The notes beneath the pieces are model-generated. The model did no database searches. It saw only the letters and a program-made list of their open reading frames with translations, and was not told the DNA's origin. DNA of 6,040 bases, taken from NCBI GenBank assembly GCA_035417425.1, contig DAOLPD010000176.1, positions 1-6,040 of the forward strand, read 5' to 3'. Made by a program: the position numbers and the translations under genes. The DNA comes from BRH-c25 sp035417425. Its GTDB lineage: Bacteria; Bacillota; Clostridia; Lutisporales; Lutisporaceae. Shown here piece after piece: positions 1 to 4,249 of this stretch (the stretch's first letter is position 1; each line of letters begins with the position of its first letter).

Positions 1-7
1 TACTCCC

Positions 8-37
8 ATTATACCACTTTTATTTACTTTTATACAA
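8..37 (-). promoter_or_regulatory. possible sigma-A promoter reading out of the left edge
   Basis: On the minus strand there is a TTGTAT hexamer (32-37), an 18-bp spacer and a perfect TATAAT (8-13). Transcription would start at or beyond the left edge, so the gene served is not visible. The surrounding DNA (1-95) is AT-rich and holds no open frame I would defend. The -35 is only a partial match, so this is a candidate only. Confidence 0.4.
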
Positions 38-95
38 CTCCAATATTATCAAATTATGGTACTGTTCTATCAGCTTATCAGCCTTTTTCCCTAAA

Positions 96-134
96 TAATA
101 AAAGCCCATACTTGGCATCCCAAGTACAGGCTTT
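96..134 (-). terminator. Rho-independent terminator of the GntR-ABC operon
   Basis: Arms 101-115 and 120-134 pair over 15 positions, with a 2x2 mismatch in the middle and a CATC-type four-base loop. On the minus strand the stem is followed by a T-rich tract (TTTTATTATTTAG). It lies about 42 bp past the permease stop codon, as expected for the end of that operon. The T tract is interrupted, so termination may be partial. Confidence 0.75.
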
Positions 135-176
135 CAATCATCTATTTAATTTACTGTCTCTTCATTCTGCCCTCAT

Positions 177-893
177 CTAATCCTTAGCAATTGCATTACG
201 AAGAGGCAAAAAGCAGATAAGTGCAATTACGACTGATCCTATAATAATGCTTAAAGCGCCAATATAGACATTGTTATTGTAGGCAAAGCCCATGGACTTG
301 TTCAGGAAATCTACGACTGCCCTGCCCACCAATCCCCCTGATATCTCATCAATATACAGGAATAAGGTTAATGCCAGGATAGGTAAGAATGAAACAACGA
401 TTTTCATTATACTGCTGCATCTATAGTACAGCATGGTAACAAACCATCCGAAACAGACGGCCAATGTATTTAGAGCAAAGCACCACAAGAATCCTGCAAA
501 GAAGGAGTTGTTCCCATAAAGCTGCATAACAACACTTTCATAAGGGACATTCGAAACAAGTACATTATCCAATATAACATTCAATATGGCGTCTGCCAAT
601 GCCATAAATGCCGATACTGTGACTAAAGCAATTAAATTGCCGATATAGAACCCTTTTCTCGATACATTATTTGCAAGCATGAACTTGAAATTTGATTTAA
701 AGCAATTCAGCCCTGCTATGAACAAAAATATTACCGTTGCCATTTCCAGGCCCCCGAAGGATATTTTTTCCGCATTTACCGAAATCGTGACAGTAAGTGC
801 AGATGTTATTAATATGATAATAAAGTAAAATATTAATACTGCTTTCCAAAAATCATGTATCTGAAATTTAAATACCTTATAAATATTATTCAT
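177..893 (-). CDS. ABC-2 type transporter permease subunit, GntR-linked
   Basis: This 238-residue membrane protein should form the channel of an ABC exporter with the ATPase encoded just upstream. About six hydrophobic segments can be seen: residues 18-39, 48-65, 82-104, 131-156, 163-184 and 209-231. There is a short basic cytoplasmic N-terminus and a polar C-terminus (RNAIAKD). The segment MLANNVSRKGFYIGNL (72-87) resembles a loop often seen in small permeases of YtrA/GntR-linked ABC systems. The ATG at 893 is preceded by GGAGG (904-908) with a 10-nt gap, and only 17 bp separate it from the ATPase stop, so the two genes are cotranscribed. Related clostridial systems have been linked to peptide antibiotic or cell-envelope stress. 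The substrate cannot be read from this sequence. No permease partner other than this one is visible, so the transporter is probably a homodimer of permeases with two ATPases. Confidence 0.85.
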   Translation of the reverse strand: MNNIYKVFKFQIHDFWKAVLIFYFIIILITSALTVTISVNAEKISFGGLEMATVIFLFIAGLNCFKSNFKFMLANNVSRKGFYIGNLIALVTVSAFMALADAILNVILDNVLVSNVPYESVVMQLYGNNSFFAGFLWCFALNTLAVCFGWFVTMLYYRCSSIMKIVVSFLPILALTLFLYIDEISGGLVGRAVVDFLNKSMGFAYNNNVYIGALSIIIGSVVIALICFLPLRNAIAKD

Positions 894-910
894 GACTATC
901 CCGCCTCCAA

Positions 911-1771
911 CTAATTAGTTAAGCTTATAAAAAGCTTTTGAAGTTCTGCCTTGCCAAACTCCAGTTCCAGCTCCTCCGCCAGAGCTTCATCCTTGTTATT
1001 CACGGCTTCCAATACAGTAGCCGACTTAAAGCTTCCGATAGCATCAATACCTATACATTTCCTGCCCTGAATGTATTTATCCACCTTTGAAGCTTCTCCC
1101 GAAACCAAATAAGCCCCTGACAGAAGCTCTTCCACTGACTGCTTCAGTATCAGCTTTCCTTCTTTAATTATAATTGCCTCTTCAATTACCGAAGCCACTT
1201 CTTCAATAAGATGGGTGGATATAATAATAGTCTTTGGGCTTTCGCTGTAATTGGAAATAAGCTCTTTATAGAACATATCCCTGTGATTTGCATCCAATCC
1301 CAGCACCGGTTCATCAAACAGGACAATATCCGCATTGGAGGCAAGAGCTGCAACAGCCTTGAATATTGAAGCATAACCCGTAGATAAGCTCTTTACCTTT
1401 TTTTTCGTATCCAGCCCGAACCTTTCCGATAAGTCTTTAGCATATTCCACATCAAAGGAGGGATAGAACTCCTTTATCCATTTATATATATTCCTTACCC
1501 TTTCATCTTCGGGATACAGGTTTTTCTCAGTCATATAAAAGATATTCCCGAGAACCCGATCATTTTCAAAAACCGTTTCTCCGTCAATTAAAATCTCACC
1601 CTCTGTCGGAAATATCCTGTTAGTCATAAGGTTTAAGAGAGTTGTCTTGCCTGCCCCGTTTCTTCCCAATAACCCGTAAATCCTGTTTGATTCAATAGTA
1701 ATATCAACCTTGTCAAGGGCTTTCGTATGCCCATAAACCTTACTTACTCCCTTTATCTGAATTGTCTTCAA
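911..1771 (-). CDS. ABC transporter ATP-binding protein (YtrB-like)
   Basis: This 286-residue cytoplasmic ATPase powers the exporter. Walker A is GRNGAGKT (36-43). The Q-loop position appears to be Glu82 (MTEKNLYPE), as in many exporters of this group. The signature is LSTGY (129-133) instead of LSGGQ, Walker B is IVLFDEP (149-155), the D-loop is GLD (158-160) and the switch histidine is His187 (STH). Residues from about 205 on form a C-terminal extension that is common in YtrB/BcrA-type ATPases. The start is a TTG: upstream in frame the next stop is only five codons away and no ATG or GTG lies between, so TTG at 1771 is the only choice that keeps the conserved N-terminus. A G-rich stretch (GGGGGG) eight bases before it is a poor ribosome site. 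The gene overlaps the end of the GntR gene by 32 bp, which suggests translational coupling. Confidence 0.92.
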   Translation of the reverse strand: MKTIQIKGVSKVYGHTKALDKVDITIESNRIYGLLGRNGAGKTTLLNLMTNRIFPTEGEILIDGETVFENDRVLGNIFYMTEKNLYPEDERVRNIYKWIKEFYPSFDVEYAKDLSERFGLDTKKKVKSLSTGYASIFKAVAALASNADIVLFDEPVLGLDANHRDMFYKELISNYSESPKTIIISTHLIEEVASVIEEAIIIKEGKLILKQSVEELLSGAYLVSGEASKVDKYIQGRKCIGIDAIGSFKSATVLEAVNNKDEALAEELELEFGKAELQKLFISLTN

Positions 1772-2135
1772 TTCCGTTACCCCCCACTATCATTTTAATG
1801 ATATCCTCCTTTGATATACTCAGCTTCGCAGCCTCTTCAAGGAGGGACTGCACATACTCCTTATAGAAGCTGTTCCGGCGCTTCTCAAGTATCTTCTCTT
1901 TTGCTCCGACTGAAACGAACATGCCCAGCCCCCTCTTTTTATAGAGAATACCTTCATCCACAAGCACATTTACTCCCTTCCCTGCTGTTGCCGGATTAAT
2001 TTTATATTTTACTGATATTTCAGTGGTAGAAACTATTTGGGTTTCTTCCTCAAAAATCCCTTTTAATATATTGTCTTCAATGGCTTCTGCCAGCTGCAGA
2101 TATATCGGCTTTTCACTGTTAAAATCAATGAGCAT
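1740..2135 (-). CDS. GntR-family transcriptional regulator, YtrA subfamily
   Basis: This 131-residue DNA-binding protein is probably the repressor of its own operon. The N-terminal winged helix covers residues 8-75. It begins with the family hallmark KPIYLQLAEAIEDNILKG, has a recognition region near residues 36-58 (STTEISVKYKINPATAGKG) and a wing KKRGLGMFV (66-74). The remaining 55 or so residues are a short helical tail (EKILEKRRNSFYKEYVQSLL...), typical of the YtrA subfamily, which lacks the large effector domain of FadR or HutC proteins and dimerises through this tail. ATG 2135 has an AGAGGGGG ribosome site nine bases upstream. It is the first gene of the operon and overlaps the ATPase gene by 32 bp. 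The promoter carries a palindrome over its -10 that fits autorepression. The inducing signal is unknown. In related Gram-positive systems the operon responds to cell-wall-active peptides. Confidence 0.9.
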   Translation of the reverse strand: MLIDFNSEKPIYLQLAEAIEDNILKGIFEEETQIVSTTEISVKYKINPATAGKGVNVLVDEGILYKKRGLGMFVSVGAKEKILEKRRNSFYKEYVQSLLEEAAKLSISKEDIIKMIVGGNGIEDNSDKGSK

Positions 2136-2158
2136 GAGATCCAGCCCCCTCTATTAGT

Positions 2159-2184
2159 TAGTTAACTACCCATGTAATTAACTA
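2159..2184. promoter_or_regulatory. 26-bp palindrome, probable GntR/YtrA operator
   Basis: Two 11-bp arms, TAGTTAACTAC (2159-2169) and GTAATTAACTA (2174-2184), are inverted around four bases (CCAT) with one mismatch between arms. The right arm overlaps the -10 hexamer (2181-2186), and the rest covers the start point and early leader. A repressor dimer bound here would block transcription. An extra TTAG unit directly outside the left arm repeats part of the half-site. Assignment to the adjacent GntR gene is by position. Confidence 0.7.
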
Positions 2185-2209
2185 TATAACACAAAAGATA
2201 CATTGTCAA
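2181..2209 (-). promoter_or_regulatory. sigma-A promoter of the GntR-ABC operon
   Basis: On the minus strand there is a consensus TTGACA (2204-2209), a 17-bp spacer and TATAGT (2181-2186), five of six consensus bases. Transcription would start near 2174, giving a leader of about 40 nt to the GntR start. This is the best promoter in the window, so the operon would be expressed well unless repressed. Confidence 0.82.
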
Positions 2210-2219
2210 GTAAAATCGT

Positions 2220-2255
2220 AAAAAAAAATACATTTCTGCAATAACAACAGAAATG
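2220..2255 (-). terminator. Rho-independent terminator after the YbjQ-family gene
   Basis: On the minus strand a perfect 8-bp stem, CATTTCTG/CAGAAATG (2248-2255 and 2231-2238), closes a nine-base loop. It is followed after two bases by nine T residues (2220-2228). It lies 28 bp past the stop at 2283 and directly upstream of the GntR promoter, so it insulates the two transcription units. Confidence 0.88.
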
Positions 2256-2282
2256 CACTCATATTTTCTTTATCTTATTCTT

Positions 2283-2603
2283 TTACTCAATTATTACTGC
2301 CGTACCCGAAGCGGTTACCATGAGCATATTGCCCCCCTGCCCCAACACTTCATAGTCAATGTCTACACCTATGATTGCGTTGGCACCAAGAGCAACTGCC
2401 CTCTTCTCTATTTCTCTTAATGCTGCTTCCCTCGCCTCAATCAGTTCGCCCTCATAAGATCCGGAGCGGCCTCCGAAAAAGTTTGACAGTCCGGCAGCGA
2501 AATCCTTAATAAAGTTTACTCCGGATATAACTTCTCCGAAAACTATCCCCTTGTACTCTTTAACCTTCCTGCCTTCCACACTGGGAGTTGTAGTTATTAT
2601 CAT
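2283..2603 (-). CDS. YbjQ/UPF0145 family protein
   Basis: This 106-residue protein belongs to the YbjQ (UPF0145) family, sometimes called a putative heavy-metal-binding domain. These are small soluble proteins that form pentameric rings, and their function is not established. Recognisable parts are the N-terminal strand MIITTTPSVEGRKVKEYKGI, the VFGEVISGVNFIKDF segment, the long central helix with EAREAALREIEKRAVALGANAIIGVDIDY, and the C-terminal strands with MLMVTASGTAVII. The length matches the family. I start at ATG 2603 and not at an in-frame ATG six codons earlier, because GGAGGG (2610-2615) sits six bases before 2603 and family members begin MIITTT. It follows the flavodoxin gene by 80 bp with no terminator between, so read-through from that gene is likely. 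A shared role with it is only inferred. Confidence 0.9.
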   Translation of the reverse strand: MIITTTPSVEGRKVKEYKGIVFGEVISGVNFIKDFAAGLSNFFGGRSGSYEGELIEAREAALREIEKRAVALGANAIIGVDIDYEVLGQGGNMLMVTASGTAVIIE

Positions 2604-2683
2604 CCTAATCCCTCCGAACATTTATAACGTATTACTGTGTACTACTATTTGTATTCCCATTTTATGAATTATAAGTACAGATA

Positions 2684-3106
2684 TTAAAGTTCATTTAATA
2701 CACCTTTGGCGAATTCCTTTGCCGCAAGCAGATCATCTGCATTGGGATGCCTGCGGTTCATGATTGCCCAGCATTTGCCCTTGCAGCCGAAGCTTTCAGC
2801 CGATACATTTATCCCCTGTTCCTCCAAAAGCTCCTTCATAATTTTGATTGCCTTTTCCTGTACTCCATAGGTTCCGAAAACAACTGCCTTTTTAACCATA
2901 CTGCCGTTCAATGTCCTGATAAAGTCCACAGTTGATATATCCGGTTTTCCTGCATATATTCCATCTCCTATAAACAGCATATCAACAGGTTCAGAAATAC
3001 TGACTTCACCTATCCTTTCAGCCTTGACCCCCAAAGCCCCAGCAATGGCTTCTGCTACTTTTCCCGTATTCCCGTTTATGGTATGATACATTACCTTAAT
3101 ATTCAT
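2684..3106 (-). CDS. short-chain flavodoxin-family protein
   Basis: This 140-residue cytoplasmic protein has a flavodoxin fold and probably carries FMN as a single-electron carrier. The N-terminal strand and phosphate loop are KVMYHTINGNTGKVAEAIA (4-22), with the Thr/Asn/Thr pattern used to bind the FMN phosphate. The second strand DMLFIGDGIYAGKP follows, then KKAVVFGTYG, an isoalloxazine-side loop. The C-terminal part contains GCKGKCWAIMNRRHPN and a final helix AKEFAKGVL, seen in a clostridial flavodoxin-like subgroup. ATG 3106 is chosen because GGAGGG (3114-3119) lies seven bases upstream; an in-frame ATG at 3121 would place that site inside the gene. It is transcribed away from the PAS-AraC gene and precedes the YbjQ gene. 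I see no clear sigma-A promoter for it. The redox partner is unknown. Confidence 0.88.
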   Translation of the reverse strand: MNIKVMYHTINGNTGKVAEAIAGALGVKAERIGEVSISEPVDMLFIGDGIYAGKPDISTVDFIRTLNGSMVKKAVVFGTYGVQEKAIKIMKELLEEQGINVSAESFGCKGKCWAIMNRRHPNADDLLAAKEFAKGVLNEL

Positions 3107-3172
3107 TTTACTTCCCTCCAAATCATTCTAATCACATATCCCAATACAAAATACGTTATTAACTGGATAAAG

Positions 3173-3261
3173 TCTGATATGGTTATCATAATACTTCACC
3201 TTAATACTCCGATAATAGTATAAGTATATATTGATTTCAATGTTTCCAATCTGATATGATT
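3173..3261 (+). repeat. pair of 12-bp direct repeats in the divergent promoter region
   Basis: TCTGATATGGTT (3173-3184) and TCTGATATGATT (3250-3261) differ at one base and lie 77 bp apart. The left copy is the core of a short palindrome, TGATA-TGGT-TATCA (3175-3188). The right copy contains the extended -10 of the regulator gene and overlaps the palindrome TATGATTCATA (3255-3265). They could be operators for the neighbouring regulator, or a chance similarity in AT-rich DNA. Confidence 0.4.
3231..3260 (+). promoter_or_regulatory. promoter of the PAS-AraC regulator gene
   Basis: TTGATT (3231-3236) is followed by an 18-bp spacer and TATGAT (3255-3260), with a TG one base before the -10 (extended -10). 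The expected start near 3267 gives a leader of about 52 nt. The -10 lies within the right copy of a 12-bp repeat, so a protein bound there would interfere with transcription. Confidence 0.6.
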
Positions 3262-3275
3262 CATACAGGACACCA

Positions 3276-3310
3276 TTCTCCAAGGAAATATAAATTCACC
3301 AATTGGAGGA
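3276..3310 (+). promoter_or_regulatory. leader hairpin that pairs with the ribosome binding site
   Basis: TTCTCCAA (3276-3283) can pair with TTGGAGGA (3303-3310) over eight positions including one G-U, closing a 19-base loop. The right arm is the whole Shine-Dalgarno sequence of the regulator gene (GGAGG 3305-3309, nine bases before ATG 3319). Folding would hide the site from the ribosome. The same site also decides the start codon, since an earlier in-frame ATG at 3256 lies within the promoter itself. Confidence 0.45.
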
Positions 3311-3318
3311 AAATTTAC

Positions 3319-4095
3319 ATGAGTAATGAAGATAAATCTATTCTTGATGATGCCGGGCAAATGCTCCAAGCTATTGCAGAAAACCACGACTTATTTACAA
3401 AAATGATTAACTGCCTTCCCTATCCGGCTCAAGTATATTCTCCTGATGGAACCCTGATTATGATCAACCCGGCTTTTCTCGAAGAATTTAATGTACCTGA
3501 TTCAAGTCTTATCATCGGAAAATCCAACATCCTCCAAGACTATACGGCAGTAGGGCATGATGTGGTGCATAACGTTTTGGCCGCTTTTGAAGGCAATGTT
3601 ACCTGTACCAATGATGTAAAGGTTCCGGTTCATATAATAAAAAAATCTTACAACATTCCGGCAAAGGATATTGAAGAGTATTACCTGGACATTTCGGCAT
3701 TCCCACTTAAAAGCGACAGCGGCAAAATCCTCTGTGTGGTTGTAGTACTGATTGTCAGAAGAAAGATGGTTGATACGATAGAGATTGCAAAAGCCAAAGC
3801 CTACATTGAGGCTCACTGGCAAAATGAATTTCATGCAGATAAAGTCGCCGGAGCTGTTTTTCTGAGTCCGGCACATTTTGCCCGCATGTTTAAGAATCAG
3901 ACTGGAATGACACCTCATGACTACTACATAAATGTAAAAATCAGCAAGGTAAAAGATAAGCTGCAGGACTTAAGCCTTTCCATCGAGGAAGCCTTTGCAC
4001 AGTGCGGGATACATTATCACGGCCACTATGCTGAATTATTCAAGAAAAAAACAGGCCTTACCCCTTCAGATTACCGCAAATCAACACAAAAATAA
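3319..4095 (+). CDS. PAS domain-containing AraC-family transcriptional regulator
   Basis: This 258-residue cytoplasmic regulator pairs an N-terminal sensor with a C-terminal AraC DNA-binding domain. Residues 23-148 look like a PAS domain: LPYPAQVYSPDGTLIMINPAFLEEF (33-57) is the typical opening strands and helix, and LDISAFPLKSDSGKILCVVVVL (123-144) the closing strands. No haem or flavin ligand can be assigned. Residues 155-254 hold two helix-turn-helix units (about 172-193 and 221-243) and the family ending FKKKTGLTPSDYR. The second recognition helix contains an unusual histidine cluster (H232, H234, H236). ATG 3319 has a TTGGAGGA site upstream. The gene is divergent from the flavodoxin and lies 154 bp before an exported-protein gene, with a terminator between them. 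That downstream promoter has tandem repeats of AraC-type spacing, so it is the most likely target. The ligand is unknown. Confidence 0.9.
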   Translation: MSNEDKSILDDAGQMLQAIAENHDLFTKMINCLPYPAQVYSPDGTLIMINPAFLEEFNVPDSSLIIGKSNILQDYTAVGHDVVHNVLAAFEGNVTCTNDVKVPVHIIKKSYNIPAKDIEEYYLDISAFPLKSDSGKILCVVVVLIVRRKMVDTIEIAKAKAYIEAHWQNEFHADKVAGAVFLSPAHFARMFKNQTGMTPHDYYINVKISKVKDKLQDLSLSIEEAFAQCGIHYHGHYAELFKKKTGLTPSDYRKSTQK

Positions 4096-4110
4096 AAATA
4101 CTTCTGATAG

Positions 4111-4150
4111 AAAGGCTTTGAATCCGCATAGGATTTCAAAACCTTTTTTT
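4111..4150 (+). terminator. Rho-independent terminator after the AraC-type regulator
   Basis: The left arm AAAGGCTTTGAATCC (4111-4125) pairs with GGATTTCAAAACCTTT (4131-4146) across a GCATA loop, with one mismatch and one bulged base. The run of T at 4144-4150 overlaps and follows the stem. It starts 15 bp after the regulator stop and shows that the exported-protein gene has its own promoter. Confidence 0.85.
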
Positions 4151-4187
4151 CAGCAATATTTCGTCTTAATACAGCAGTATTCCGTCT
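4151..4187 (+). promoter_or_regulatory. tandem 16-bp direct repeats, probable activator site
   Basis: CAGCAATATTTCGTCT (4151-4166) and CAGCAGTATTCCGTCT (4172-4187) match at 14 of 16 positions and are spaced 21 bp start to start, two helical turns. The second copy reaches the expected -35 position of the exported-protein promoter by about two bases. AraC-family activators are known to bind paired direct half-sites with this spacing (araI1-I2), and a PAS-AraC gene ends just upstream. The identity of the bound protein is inferred. No third copy was found on either side. Confidence 0.65.
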
Positions 4188-4214
4188 GTACGTCACAGGC
4201 TTTCATATTATACT
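4186..4214 (+). promoter_or_regulatory. activator-dependent promoter of the exported-protein gene
   Basis: TATACT (4209-4214) is a reasonable -10, but the hexamer 17 bp upstream (CTGTAC, 4186-4191) does not resemble TTGACA. A start near 4221 would leave a leader of about 29 nt. A weak -35 next to tandem repeats is typical of promoters that need an activator. An alternative -10 is TATTAT at 4206-4211. Confidence 0.45.
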
Positions 4215-4249
4215 TAAAATGATACATATTTTTAATTGGAGATGATTCT

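Noticed and set aside
2668..2696. TATAAT on the minus strand before the YbjQ gene as a separate promoter
   Set aside because: The -10 is perfect, but the -35 position reads AAATGA and the region is very AT-rich. Read-through from the flavodoxin gene explains expression as well.
3189..3208. TAATACT repeated twice, 13 bp apart, as a third regulatory motif
   Set aside because: The repeat is only seven bases, in AT-rich DNA, with a spacing that fits no helical or AraC-type arrangement. Its resemblance to the repeats at 4151-4187 is about 7 of 11 bases.
3502..3918. 138-codon open frame on the minus strand
   Set aside because: It lies entirely opposite the PAS-AraC gene, whose domains are unmistakable. 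It has no recognisable family features and no sensible neighbours.
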